NCBI GenBank assembly: GCA_015233465.1
Contig: JADFXP010000004.1
Span: 62,001-126,000, forward strand
From: Candidatus Magnetominusculus dajiuhuensis
GTDB lineage: Bacteria; Nitrospirota; Thermodesulfovibrionia; Thermodesulfovibrionales; Magnetobacteriaceae
Length of the DNA: 64,000 nt
Reading direction: 5' to 3'
Part shown: in pieces, positions 33,902 through 44,017 of the stretch
How positions within the stretch are numbered: the first letter of the stretch is position 1
How the letters are laid out: every line of letters starts with the position of its first letter
Notes under the pieces: generated by a model
The model's database searches: none
The model's input: only the letters and a program-made list of their open reading frames with translations
Told to the model about the DNA's origin: nothing
Translations under genes and position numbers: made by a program

Positions 33902-35113
33902 TTATAAATTATCCTTTCCCCAAATAATAAATATAACAGTACCTGCTAAACCGAACAAAAATGCGGCAATCAAATTTGTATTCGGGCTAATCTGCCATAA
34001 AATTGCCCCGCCAAATGCTGCAATTGATACAAATATATCACGCAGTAGATAATATAACCCAAACATCCCTGCCTTACAGTGATCTGGCGATATATCCATG
34101 ATCAATGCCTTTCTGGTAGGCTCGCCAAATTCCTTAAACCCTCTGATTATAAATGCTATGACTAAAAAAACAAACGAATGCGTAAACATTAAAATCAATG
34201 GAAATAATGTGAAAAATCCAAAGGTTATCACCACAAATGGCTTTTTATTGCCCTTATCTGCTAAATACGCAACTGGTATATATATTAACATCGCAGTCAC
34301 CATCTCAACACTTGTCAATATTCCAAATTGAAATGCGCTTACTGGATTTGCGATTATCTTCATACACCAAATAACCACAAAGGCATAAGGAATCTGCTCA
34401 CAAAATCTGACTAAGATATCGCTGATAAGTAATTGTTTTAGTGTAGAATCCATATATTTATAGAGTTTAAAGGGATTTTTTTCAGGATTGGTTTTTTTGT
34501 TATCATCAGATTTGCCATGAATCTGATTATCCAGCAGTGCCATCTGTAAAATAATCGCAACAATTGCAAATATTATCGCAAAGACAAAAGCAATCCTTAC
34601 TCCATTTAACTCTCCCCACATTCCAATACACAATCCTCCAAAGATTGGACCAAGCGCCATAGGCACTCTTCGCACAAGTGAGTGCATTGTAACCCCCATT
34701 GTCCTTTTATTCATTGGCAGAACCTTTGAAATAAGTGACAATGTTGCTGGGAGGGAAATTGCTGTCCAAGATAGGAAAAAAATCGCACCAACCAATACCG
34801 CCTGCCACTTTGGGATTATGATTACAACCAGAAATCCTATTATTGCGACTATATTAAATATAAATAATGAGCGTTTAATTCCAAATCTGTCTGATAAATA
34901 ACCCCCAATAAATGAATATATCGCTGAAAGAAAATTATTCATTCCATTTAAAATACCAATAGACATAATACTGCCGCCAAGAGCGATTAGATAAATTGGC
35001 AAAAAACGTTCTGCCATCTTCTCACCCATGCCAATAAGTATTGCCATAGATAGGACTGCGACAGTATTTTTTTGAAGTCCAAGGAATCTTGTTAGATTTA
35101 TTAACTTACTCAC
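33902..35113 (-). CDS. Major facilitator superfamily transporter
   Basis: A 403-residue protein with twelve membrane helices in two halves, joined by a charged loop near residues 195-215. The MFS loop 2-3 motif appears as GGYLSDRFGIKRSL, and the second half has VAYLADKGNKKPFV. It overlaps the chrB-like gene by 8 bases. In chromate resistance clusters ChrB is normally paired with the ChrA exporter; here an MFS protein takes that place, so it may export a metal oxyanion or a related solute. Substrate is inferred from this pairing only. Confidence 0.85.
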   Translation of the reverse strand: MSKLINLTRFLGLQKNTVAVLSMAILIGMGEKMAERFLPIYLIALGGSIMSIGILNGMNNFLSAIYSFIGGYLSDRFGIKRSLFIFNIVAIIGFLVVIIIPKWQAVLVGAIFFLSWTAISLPATLSLISKVLPMNKRTMGVTMHSLVRRVPMALGPIFGGLCIGMWGELNGVRIAFVFAIIFAIVAIILQMALLDNQIHGKSDDNKKTNPEKNPFKLYKYMDSTLKQLLISDILVRFCEQIPYAFVVIWCMKIIANPVSAFQFGILTSVEMVTAMLIYIPVAYLADKGNKKPFVVITFGFFTLFPLILMFTHSFVFLVIAFIIRGFKEFGEPTRKALIMDISPDHCKAGMFGLYYLLRDIFVSIAAFGGAILWQISPNTNLIAAFLFGLAGTVIFIIWGKDNL

Positions 35114-35537
35114 TGACTATTTCTAAGCGGCACCATGCGTATAAGGCATCATAGACCTCAAATTGATATTCAAGATTTTTCTTGTCATCTGGAAATCTTA
35201 GACTAAATCCAACTGCAATTGCCTCAAGTCCAGCTGCCAGAGGATCTATTACAAATCTATTTGTATCTGCTGCATTAACTATCCTTGCCATTCTCAAAAG
35301 CGCCTTATCTGTAAGTCCATAATGTTTAATAATTACATCAAAAGTACATAGATCACCTTCATGATCTAACTCAACACCAGGGGAATCAAATGGAATTGCC
35401 CCTTCTTTTTTTGCTACTTCTGCTACCTGACTCTTTGGAACAAATAAAAACTGTGCCTCAGAGTCAATAAACCGCTTAATTAACCATGGACATGCTACCC
35501 TGTCTACATGTACATGCGAACGTGTTATCCATTTCAT
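35106..35537 (-). CDS. ChrB C-terminal domain protein (chromate resistance-associated)
   Basis: A 143-residue protein matching the ChrB C-terminal domain: WITRSHVHVDRVACPWLIKR, FIDSEAQFLFVP, ELDHEGDLCTFDV and AGLEAIAVGFSL. The conserved Arg, Asp, Cys and His residues may bind metal or an oxyanion. Full ChrB proteins have an extra N-terminal part that senses chromate; this one is the domain alone, as is common beside transporters. A start at 35537 has GGAGAC upstream. It overlaps and precedes the MFS gene, forming a two-gene unit. Confidence 0.82.
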   Translation of the reverse strand: MKWITRSHVHVDRVACPWLIKRFIDSEAQFLFVPKSQVAEVAKKEGAIPFDSPGVELDHEGDLCTFDVIIKHYGLTDKALLRMARIVNAADTNRFVIDPLAAGLEAIAVGFSLRFPDDKKNLEYQFEVYDALYAWCRLEIVSE

Positions 35538-35549
35538 TATAGTCTCCTT

Positions 35550-35701
35550 AAAGGCATTGTCATGAGGGCTCTGCCCTCAAACTCCCGCAAAGGGTCTCAT
35601 ACCCTTTGAACCCTTAATAAAAAATCAATTATGTAAAATTACGGGGTTAAGGGGACGAGTCCCCTTACGGGTCAAGGGCAGAGCACTTGGTAGATGCCTT
35701 T
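35550..35701. repeat. Palindromic intergenic repeat (GGGCTCTGCCC family), long form
   Basis: A 152-base imperfect inverted repeat. The ends AAGGCAT (35551-35557) and ATGCCTT (35694-35700) match, inner arms contain GGGCTCTGCCC (35567-35577 region) and its complement GGGCAGAGC near 35677, with smaller hairpins AAAGGGTCTCATACCCTTT and AAGGGGACGAGTCCCCTT. It fills the space between the EAL gene and the ChrB gene and shares its left half with the element at 14791-14852. Confidence 0.75.
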
Positions 35702-35707
35702 TTCTCT

Positions 35708-36931
35708 TTAAAATAAAAAATCAGGTCTAATATCAATACATAAAATATACTTTTTATGGTAAATATTTACGTAAGCAATTGCAAATGTGATACATAAATT
35801 ACCTGTAGCCATAGAGATATATGGATCTGTTATAAACCTTTCTGCACCAGCAGCTACAAAGAGAAAGTAATCTTTCAAAGAATGATCCTCACCAGCCATT
35901 GCAGGTTTGAATAACCCGCTTTTTTTATTAGAACCTGTGAGGATTGTATTAGTCTGCTGAATGCCAGATGTGTCAAGGATATAGATACATTCAATATTTT
36001 GATCTGAGGTTAGCAGTTCTTTAAGTGTATTATCAAGGTCTTCTTCATTTGTATTTTTTACTTTGTTAAGAAAACTCTCTATAACCATCTTATATCTTTG
36101 GTCAAAATAAACCTTTTTATTAATCTTATTTACAACAGAATTTTTAAACCTTGTGGAGGCCTTAGTTAATTTTTCTATACATTCTTTAATACCGTTGTTT
36201 GAAAGCTTTGCTGGTTTTAAGAAATAATATCCTTGAATCATATCTGTTCCAAACTCTATGACCTTCATTAATTCTTCATCTGTTTCAACACCCTCTGCAA
36301 TTACTATAGCGCCGATCTTTCGTGAAAGGGATAATAATGAATTATAAACCTCTGAAATGTAATATTCCTTATTAATATTTTCAATCATTGTTCTATGAAT
36401 CTTGATAATATCAGGCTTTAAGATAGGGATTCTGTTTAGATTTGAAAAGCCTGAACCAAGATCATCAATGGCAATTAAAAATCCGTATTCGCGATAAGTC
36501 TTAACAAATTTGATTAATTCATCTGTATTTATAACCCTTGATTCGTTAATCTCTATTACAATATGTCCGGGGTCTATTTGAAGTTCATTAACCATATTAA
36601 TTAAATGACCTGAACCAACAACCCCTCTATCTATTATAGATGTCTCGAAATTCAGGAATAAAAGCATATCTTTATTTGTGAATGGGTCTTTTCTAAAATT
36701 TTTTAGAGATAATTCCCTGCAAAGACGATCAAGTTCGACTGTTAAATTATTCTCAGCAGCAAGAGAAAATAATTCAAGCGGTGAAATGAATTTTTCCTTA
36801 CCTTCAACATAGCTTCTGCTTAATGCCTCAAATCCAATGATTGAACTTTTTTTCATTGAAACAATGGGCTGGAAATGAGTTTGTATTCGTTTGTGTTCTA
36901 TAATATCTTTAATATCAATAGAATTATTCAT
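35708..36931 (-). CDS. EAL-domain c-di-GMP phosphodiesterase with C-terminal PDC/Cache-like domain
   Basis: A 407-residue soluble protein. The EAL domain (about 15-250) keeps its catalytic set: GFEALSRSY, LFLNFET, VIEINESR, IAIDDLGSGFSNL, LKPDIIKIH, IAEGVETDEE and IQGYYFLKPA, so c-di-GMP hydrolysis is expected. The last 130 residues (from about 275) resemble a PDC/Cache-type sensor seen after EAL domains (ECIYILDTSGIQQTNT ... DPYISMATGNLCITFAIAY) but without membrane segments. It lies between the repeat at 35550 and the cytochrome terminator at 36962, apparently a single-gene unit. Confidence 0.9.
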   Translation of the reverse strand: MNNSIDIKDIIEHKRIQTHFQPIVSMKKSSIIGFEALSRSYVEGKEKFISPLELFSLAAENNLTVELDRLCRELSLKNFRKDPFTNKDMLLFLNFETSIIDRGVVGSGHLINMVNELQIDPGHIVIEINESRVINTDELIKFVKTYREYGFLIAIDDLGSGFSNLNRIPILKPDIIKIHRTMIENINKEYYISEVYNSLLSLSRKIGAIVIAEGVETDEELMKVIEFGTDMIQGYYFLKPAKLSNNGIKECIEKLTKASTRFKNSVVNKINKKVYFDQRYKMVIESFLNKVKNTNEEDLDNTLKELLTSDQNIECIYILDTSGIQQTNTILTGSNKKSGLFKPAMAGEDHSLKDYFLFVAAGAERFITDPYISMATGNLCITFAIAYVNIYHKKYILCIDIRPDFLF

Positions 36932-36961
36932 AGCGTTTCCTGTGTTTTAAATATATTTTGC

Positions 36962-36990
36962 AAAAAAAAGAGGGCTGTTTAAAGCCCTCT
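36962..36990 (-). terminator. Rho-independent terminator after the c7-type cytochrome gene
   Basis: Read on the minus strand: AGAGGGCT, a 6-base loop, AGCCCTCT, then eight T residues (36962-36969). It lies 54 bases after the cytochrome stop and 31 bases before the EAL start, separating the two units. Confidence 0.85.
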
Positions 36991-37043
36991 TAGATAATAT
37001 TAAAAAATACCATTGGGGATGTGTTCCCATATCTTGCATTAAA

Positions 37044-37403
37044 TTACATCTTATGACATTTTATGCAATTCTCTTTTTTATCTTTTGCAGCAGCAAATGC
37101 CATAGTGCCATTGTGGCAAGTACCGCAATATTTGCCAGCAAAGATATCATCCATCTTTATCTTCATTGGACCGCCGTTTGCCTTTACATCCTTTACTGCA
37201 TCACCAACACTTGGGAATACCTTACCATGACAATCATTGCATTTTAAACCGGCTGCTGCATGAATGTCTCCGCTAAAGGTAATCTTACTGCCATCCTTTG
37301 TGTGTTTAAACTCAAGCATCTTACCCTTTGGTACAGCAAAAGCAGTTCCCATGAGAGCTATGGAAATAATAAATACTAACAAAATAACGAGCTTCTTATT
37401 CAA
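37044..37403 (-). CDS. Triheme c7-type periplasmic cytochrome
   Basis: A 119-residue secreted protein. The signal peptide (residues 1-23, ending MGTAFA) is followed by three CxxCH heme sites, CNDCH, CGTCH and CIKCH, with extra His ligands in KHTKDGS and DIHAAAG, the pattern of class III/c7-type triheme cytochromes. Such proteins shuttle electrons in the periplasm toward metal, sulfur or nitrogen acceptors. The start codon is TTG at 37401-37403, chosen because the strong AGGAGGTG lies 8 bases upstream. Promoter at 37473-37502 and terminator at 36962 make it a single-gene unit. Confidence 0.9.
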   Translation of the reverse strand: MNKKLVILLVFIISIALMGTAFAVPKGKMLEFKHTKDGSKITFSGDIHAAAGLKCNDCHGKVFPSVGDAVKDVKANGGPMKIKMDDIFAGKYCGTCHNGTMAFAAAKDKKENCIKCHKM

Positions 37404-37472
37404 CTTTGTTCACCTCCTAATAAAATGTATACCTCATCGTCTTGAGGGTTAATCTTTCTGTTATTGTATTAA

Positions 37473-37502
37473 AATATAATACTAGCCTTGAATTGGTGTC
37501 AA
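37473..37502 (-). promoter_or_regulatory. Sigma-70 promoter for the c7-type cytochrome
   Basis: Minus-strand TTGACA at 37497-37502 and TATATT at 37473-37478 with an 18-base spacer; an alternative TATTAT lies three bases nearer. About 70 bases of leader would follow before the TTG start. Confidence 0.6.
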
Positions 37503-37587
37503 GATAAAAAGTATAATTGCTAAAAAATAAATAACATGTTAAAATAAATCATCAAAGATATTATAAATAACTCTCCATAGAAGGTGA

Positions 37588-39048
<1,461 letters not shown>

Positions 39049-39173
39049 GGTTTCTTAGATTTTTTTGATTATGTTAAAATAAAATGCTTAATAGGAAACA
39101 TTTCGCTTTTGTTTAGGCGTTGGTTGATGCAAGAGATTGAGCTTTAAAATTTCATTTAAAAGGAGGTAATTAT

Positions 39174-39362
39174 ATGGACACAAATACTGTATTAGAAATC
39201 TTTAATGCGCTGCCTGAAAAAAATCAGTTAGAAGCAATAGATTTTATGAATTTTCTAAGATACCAGTCTGCTAAAAAAAGGATATTGAGTTCTGATAAAG
39301 AACCTCGTTTAACATTTAATTCTATTGATGATTTAATGTCTACTATAGATAATGCAGATTAA
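39174..39362 (+). CDS. Antitoxin-like DUF2281 protein
   Basis: A 62-residue protein with the DUF2281 pattern VLEIFNALPEKNQLEAIDFM followed by NFLRYQSAK; DUF2281 proteins are often antitoxins. AAAAGGAGGT lies 7 bases before the ATG. The next gene, a RelE-type toxin, overlaps its last 11 bases, which is usual for translationally coupled toxin-antitoxin pairs. DUF2281 antitoxins act by binding their toxin and their own promoter. Confidence 0.75.
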   Translation: MDTNTVLEIFNALPEKNQLEAIDFMNFLRYQSAKKRILSSDKEPRLTFNSIDDLMSTIDNAD

Positions 39363-39615
39363 GACTACCCTATCGTTTATAAAACAATCAAATAGCTTAT
39401 TCAAAAAGAACCCTTATTTGAGAGAGAAATTTAAAAAGGTAATACAGCATTTAACAGTCAATCCTTTTACTTCGTCCTTAAAAACTCATAAATTATCTGG
39501 TGATTTAAAAGATTTCTGGTCATGTTCTATTACTTATGAGATTAGATTAAGATTTAAAATTGTTGATGAGGTTATAGAACTAATTGATATAGGCTCTCAT
39601 GATGAGGTTTATTGA
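39352..39615 (+). CDS. RelE/YafQ-type mRNA interferase toxin
   Basis: An 87-residue toxin-fold protein. FIKQSNSLFKKNPYLREKFK is the helical part, and LKTHKLSGDLKDFWSCSITY followed by EIRLRFKI holds the basic and aromatic residues of the RelE/ParE superfamily active site, ending IELIDIGSHDEVY. Such toxins cut mRNA at the ribosome. It overlaps the DUF2281 gene by 11 bases. Length is complete, so the module is probably functional. Confidence 0.78.
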   Translation: MQIKTTLSFIKQSNSLFKKNPYLREKFKKVIQHLTVNPFTSSLKTHKLSGDLKDFWSCSITYEIRLRFKIVDEVIELIDIGSHDEVY

Positions 39616-39700
39616 TTAGTCTTGTATAGTTAATTTATTAAAAATGAACATTTTTCCAAAGATAAGCAGAAAATGTATTAATAATTGCTGGGGGATAAAG

Positions 39701-40623
39701 ATGAAAACTGACGGGAAACAACTTGAAGCATTAGTGGCGTTTGTTGAGAAAACGCTTTTACCTCAAGGCTTCGTTTTCACACCCAGATCTCGTCATTTAA
39801 ATGACGATGGAGTTCAAGATGCAGAATTCGATATCGAAATTCGTGGAAAAGTTGGGTCAACCGATATTGCATGGCTTATTGAATGTCGTGATAGACCATC
39901 ACAGTGACCTGCCCCTGGATCATGGATTGAACAACTTGTTGGTCGACGCTCAAGATTTGGATTTAATAAAGTAACAGCGGTCTCAACTACTGGCTTCGCT
40001 GCTGGAGCAGTTGAATTTGCGAAACAAAAAGGGATCGAAATTAGGGAGGTCAAGGCACTAATTCCTGATGAATTCTCTGATTGGCTGAAAATACGTGATT
40101 ATTCCCTCTTTAAAGGAAAGCCAAGGCTTGACCACTCAGAAATCTGTATAGACCCTAACGAAAATGTACAAAAACGCGAAGAACTATCAAAGGTTATGTC
40201 AAGTGTAATTCGCGATACGCCAATTCTTAAATCCTTAAAGACTGGAGAACGTTTTTCGCTATATACTGCGTTCTTTCGGGCTGTCTCAGAAAATGGCAAT
40301 CTGTTTGATGGCATTGTGCCAGACGGTATAGGAAAAAAATAAAACTACATGTTATTTATTCAAATGAAACTGATCGTATAGTTGTTGAAACAAAGATAGG
40401 TGAAATACAAGTACAATCAATTCTTTTTATAGGCGAGTTGTTTATCATTGAAGAGTTGGTTCCGCTCACGTACACAGCGGAATACGGCAAAGCAGGAGAT
40501 GGAAAACCTATATCTCAGGTAGCTACATTCTCACCAATAGAAATTAACGGGACAAAAATTTCATTAGAAATGCACAAGATTGAAGAAACTGGGAAAACTC
40601 ATATTGTTGCGCGTAAAGTATAG
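39701..40623 (+). pseudogene. Mrr/restriction-endonuclease-like gene, broken by one stop and one frameshift
   Basis: The frame starts at ATG 39701 behind GGGGATAAAG and reads LEALVAFVEKTLLPQGF, then DAEFDIEIRGK and IAWLIECRDRPS, a restriction endonuclease-like fold with the D...E-x-K type core. A TGA at 39905-39907 interrupts it where the reading continues as PAPGSWIEQLVGRRSRFGFN in the same frame. Near 40332-40338 a run of seven A is followed by TAA; shifting frame here opens the reading to 40623, ending KTHIVARKV. Intact length would be about 307 residues. Both defects are plain in the sequence; a base-calling error in the A-run cannot be excluded. Confidence 0.75.
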
Positions 40624-40672
40624 AATATTGCTCCGAATTTGAGTTTTATTGTTAGCCGTTATTTGAACCATT

Positions 40673-41197
40673 TTATTTTGTTTTAAACCCTTCAATCTCT
40701 TTAGACTGTATCTTAGGAACTTCTAATAAGCCTCTAAGGGTATCAAATACTATCTTAAACTGATGATCATATTTTTGTTCCATGTCATCTATTCTTTGTG
40801 ATAAGTCTTTATAGGTAATTGCAATTTCTCTAAGTTTAATAAAGGTTCTTATAATCTGAATATTTATCGTTATAGCTCGTTGACTATTAAGAACACTTGA
40901 AAGCATTGTAACACCATGTTCTGTGAAGGCAAATGGGGCTTTTCTTAATCCCATTTTCTCTTTATTGGAAGTCACAAATTGTGACTTCCAATTATTAAGT
41001 TCTTCCTTTGTTCGTTGAAACTTAAAATCTTCAGGGAAACGGTCAATATTTCTTTTTACTGCCTGATTTAAGACCTTTGTCTCAACTTCATAAAGCTCTG
41101 CAATGTCCCTGTCTATTATTAACTTCTTACCTCTGATAACAAAAATCTTTCCCTCAATCCTTTCTTGAGGTATAAGGTCTTTAGTCTCTTGATTCAT
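40673..41197 (-). CDS. ORF6N-domain protein
   Basis: A 174-residue protein. The first 90 residues match the ORF6N domain (KilA-N related, DNA-binding): FVIRGKKLIIDRDIAELYEV, ETKVLNQAVKRNIDRFPEDF and FAFTEHGVTMLSSVL. A coiled coil follows (QRIDDMEQKYDHQFKIVFDT). ORF6N proteins are common in phages and genomic islands and in many chromosomes as stand-alone genes; exact role unknown. The start is ATG 41197 with AAGGAGAAAT upstream. It sits 19 bases from the nnr gene on the same strand. Confidence 0.85.
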   Translation of the reverse strand: MNQETKDLIPQERIEGKIFVIRGKKLIIDRDIAELYEVETKVLNQAVKRNIDRFPEDFKFQRTKEELNNWKSQFVTSNKEKMGLRKAPFAFTEHGVTMLSSVLNSQRAITINIQIIRTFIKLREIAITYKDLSQRIDDMEQKYDHQFKIVFDTLRGLLEVPKIQSKEIEGFKTK

Positions 41198-41216
41198 ATT
41201 TCTCCTTAGTACAGCA

Positions 41217-42770
41217 CTAGGTCTTGTTTATTGCCATAAAGATATTCTCTATTAAATCTGTTGCAGTCATTGAATACATGGATTTAACCTCTGAAGCAAT
41301 ATCCCCGCTTATCCCATGTAAATACACCCCAATTTGCGCTGCCTCAACTGGGCTGACTCTCTGCCCTAAAAATGACGCAATCATCCCAGCAAGCACATCT
41401 CCGCTTCCGGCAGTTGCCATACCGGGGTTTCCTGTTATATTTATATAGGAATTGCCGTTTGGTGTTGATATAATTGTGGATGCCCCCTTTAATACCAAGA
41501 TTGCCCCGCTGTCTTTAGAAAATTTTCGCGAAATATCAAGCCGTTCTGCCTCAACCTTTGCACAAAGGCTCTTAAAATCACCATTATCTTTTGATAATAA
41601 CCTTGCCATCTCTCCTGTATGAGGAGTAAGGATTAATGGTATTTTTGCGCTATTTAATAACTCTAAGCGTTCTTCATATTTTAAAGTAGAGATACAATTT
41701 AACCCGCCCGCATCTATTAACAGGGGAATGGTTGATTTCCTGATCAGCGTTGTCACTATCTCAATTGTCTGCTCATCAACCCCCATTCCAGGGCCTATTA
41801 CGATGACATCACCAGATCTATCTATAAACTCAAATATCTGATCTAAACAATCTTTACTAAATCCTCCATTCCCATTGTCTCTAAGAGGTAAAACCATTTG
41901 TTCAACTACATTTCCCTGATAAACATTGACTAATGAATTTGGCACTCCTATGGTTACAAGCCCGCTTCCTGATTTAAGTGATGCTCTTGATGCCATGATG
42001 ACAGCCCCAGTCTTCCCGCTTGTTCCACCTATTATAAGGGCATGACCATAATTGCCCTTATTTGAATTAATCGTCCTCTTTGGAATGATTGATTTTATGT
42101 AATCCTTTTCAATTAATTCGCATTTAATCTTATCTGTCTCTAAAAATCTCTTAGGAAATCCAATATTTTCAACTATCAACTCACCGCAATGCTCTCTTCC
42201 GGGAAATATCAGATGCCCAATCTTTGGAAGCCCAAATGTGATCGTCATTTTAGCAATAACCGCAGCACCTAACATCTGCCCAGTATCTGCTGAAATCCCG
42301 CTTGGAATATCTATTGAGACCACATCATTACAATGATTAATCATCTCAATTACTAATAACAGGCCGTCTTTTATCGGCTTATTCAGACCAGTTCCAATCA
42401 GTGCATCAATGATTAGAGCGTTTTTAATGTCTAAATCATCAATCGTAGTTTTAACTACAATATCTATTCCAAAATTCCTTGCAATTATATATTGACTATG
42501 GCAGTCTGGACTCAAACGATCAAGTGGAGAGAGTAATATTACTTTAACATCAAATCCATAATTACAAAGTTCTCTGGCAATGACAAGTCCGTCCCCTCCA
42601 TTATTCCCGCCTCCGCATAAGACGATTGTTTTTTGCTGGAGATATTTTTTTGAAATGTGACTTGCTGCAATAACCCCAGCGCGTTCCATTAATACAAGGG
42701 ATTGTATACCAAGTTCTTCAATGGTTACCCTGTCAATCTCTCTTATTTCAGCGGAAGTTACAATCTTCAT
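41217..42770 (-). CDS. nnr: Bifunctional NAD(P)H-hydrate epimerase / ADP-dependent dehydratase
   Basis: A 517-residue two-domain repair enzyme that restores damaged NAD(P)H. The N-terminal epimerase (1-215) carries CGGGNNGGDGLVIARELCNY, and the C-terminal ribokinase-like dehydratase (about 225-517) carries LTPHTGEMARLL, VLKGASTIIS and GNPGMATAGSGDVLAGMIAS, the ATP/ADP site. The gene overlaps acpS by four bases (ATGA), and acpS overlaps pdxJ the same way, so pdxJ-acpS-nnr is one tightly coupled operon, a common order in bacteria. Confidence 0.95.
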   Translation of the reverse strand: MKIVTSAEIREIDRVTIEELGIQSLVLMERAGVIAASHISKKYLQQKTIVLCGGGNNGGDGLVIARELCNYGFDVKVILLSPLDRLSPDCHSQYIIARNFGIDIVVKTTIDDLDIKNALIIDALIGTGLNKPIKDGLLLVIEMINHCNDVVSIDIPSGISADTGQMLGAAVIAKMTITFGLPKIGHLIFPGREHCGELIVENIGFPKRFLETDKIKCELIEKDYIKSIIPKRTINSNKGNYGHALIIGGTSGKTGAVIMASRASLKSGSGLVTIGVPNSLVNVYQGNVVEQMVLPLRDNGNGGFSKDCLDQIFEFIDRSGDVIVIGPGMGVDEQTIEIVTTLIRKSTIPLLIDAGGLNCISTLKYEERLELLNSAKIPLILTPHTGEMARLLSKDNGDFKSLCAKVEAERLDISRKFSKDSGAILVLKGASTIISTPNGNSYINITGNPGMATAGSGDVLAGMIASFLGQRVSPVEAAQIGVYLHGISGDIASEVKSMYSMTATDLIENIFMAINKT

Positions 42771-43135
42771 ATCGCCTGCTCTATTACCACCATAGCAACG
42801 CTGTATTCCTTTTCATGGGTTATACTTAGATGTATATTAGAAAATGTCATAAATTCTTTTGCCCTGCCAAGGAGGTTTATGGATGGTTTACCTTGAACAT
42901 TTCTTAAAACCTCAATATCATGTAAATGACTGATATTTAGACCATTTGATGCCTTGATAAAGGCCTCTTTTGCAGCAAATCTTGCAGCAAGACAAGGGTA
43001 AGATTTAAATTTCTCCATGCAGTATTTTATCTCATTATCAGTAAAAACCCTTTTTAAAAATCTTTCTCCATATCTTTCTACTGCAAATTGAATCCTTTTA
43101 TTTTCTACTATATCAACGCCAATACCTGAAATCAT
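42767..43135 (-). CDS. acpS: Holo-[acyl-carrier-protein] synthase
   Basis: A 122-residue phosphopantetheinyl transferase that moves 4'-phosphopantetheine from CoA onto acyl carrier protein. The magnesium-binding Asp is in GIGVDIVENKRI and the second motif is RFAAKEAFIKA; the tail contains LSITHEKEYSVAMVV. Length is typical for AcpS. It lies between pdxJ and nnr with four-base overlaps on both sides. Confidence 0.94.
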   Translation of the reverse strand: MISGIGVDIVENKRIQFAVERYGERFLKRVFTDNEIKYCMEKFKSYPCLAARFAAKEAFIKASNGLNISHLHDIEVLRNVQGKPSINLLGRAKEFMTFSNIHLSITHEKEYSVAMVVIEQAI

Positions 43136-43845
43136 TTTTCAAGCATCAGAGTCTTCATCTGAGAAACCGCCTCTTTCATTCCTATCATCACTGCCCTTGA
43201 AATAATCCCATGACCAATATATAACCCGCTTATGCTTTTAATTGACGCAATAGGTTTGATATTTTGATAATTAAGCCCATGTCCGGCATTTGCGATAAGT
43301 CCCAGCGCAACTGCGCGTTTTGCGCTCGTTATAATTCTATTTATCTCTAAATCAATATTCTTGCCCCGCGCATTTGCATAAAGCCCTGTGTGAATCTCTA
43401 CCATATTTGTGCCAGTATCAAGTGAAATATCAATGTCTTGTGCAGTTGGATTAATAAAAAGACTTACGGCAATACCTGCTTCTTGGAGCTGTTTGATAGC
43501 ATCTTTAAGTTTATCAAAATGAGAGCTAACATCAAGCCCGCCTTCAGTGGTCAATTCCTCACGTTTTTCAGGAACTAAGGTTACCATGTCTGGTTTTAAC
43601 TCAAGGGCTATTGCAATCATCTCAGGAGTTGCAGCCATCTCAAGATTTAAATTCGTAGTTATTACTTGACGAAGTACATTTAAATCCCTGTCTGACACAT
43701 GCCTTCTGTCTTCTCTGAGATGAAGTGTTATACCTTCAGCGCCTCCTAAAATAGCAAGTGTTGCAGCCATTACTGGGTCAGGGTCAACGCCAAGTCTTGC
43801 CTGTCTTATTGTAGCTATATGATCAATATTCACGCTTAATATCAT
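43132..43845 (-). CDS. pdxJ: Pyridoxine 5'-phosphate synthase
   Basis: A 237-residue TIM-barrel enzyme that makes pyridoxine 5'-phosphate from deoxyxylulose phosphate and aminoacetone phosphate. VNIDHIATIRQARLGVDPDP is the defining start, with GITLHLREDRRHV, TLVPEKREE and the closing GLYIGHGIISRA. The ATG at 43845 is chosen because GGAGA stands 6-7 bases before it; the longer frame to 43875 adds ten residues not in the family. It heads the pdxJ-acpS-nnr operon. Confidence 0.94.
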   Translation of the reverse strand: MILSVNIDHIATIRQARLGVDPDPVMAATLAILGGAEGITLHLREDRRHVSDRDLNVLRQVITTNLNLEMAATPEMIAIALELKPDMVTLVPEKREELTTEGGLDVSSHFDKLKDAIKQLQEAGIAVSLFINPTAQDIDISLDTGTNMVEIHTGLYANARGKNIDLEINRIITSAKRAVALGLIANAGHGLNYQNIKPIASIKSISGLYIGHGIISRAVMIGMKEAVSQMKTLMLEK

Positions 43846-44017
43846 TATTGTCTCCTTGTTACTATTTATCAACATTATTCATATTCTGAATTTTACATAA
43901 AATATACTGTCTATGTCACTACCATTATTAAAAAAATATAAGATAAGATTAATGTAGAAATAAATAATATAAATATAATATAATAAAACAATATTAAACT
44001 TTCTTTAGGAGGAAACT

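Noticed and set aside
39905-39907. TGA read as tryptophan or another amino acid (recoded genetic code)
   Set aside because: TGA serves as a normal stop for many genes here (for example the TatD fusion and lon) and Trp is coded by TGG; the local TGA is best seen as a mutation.
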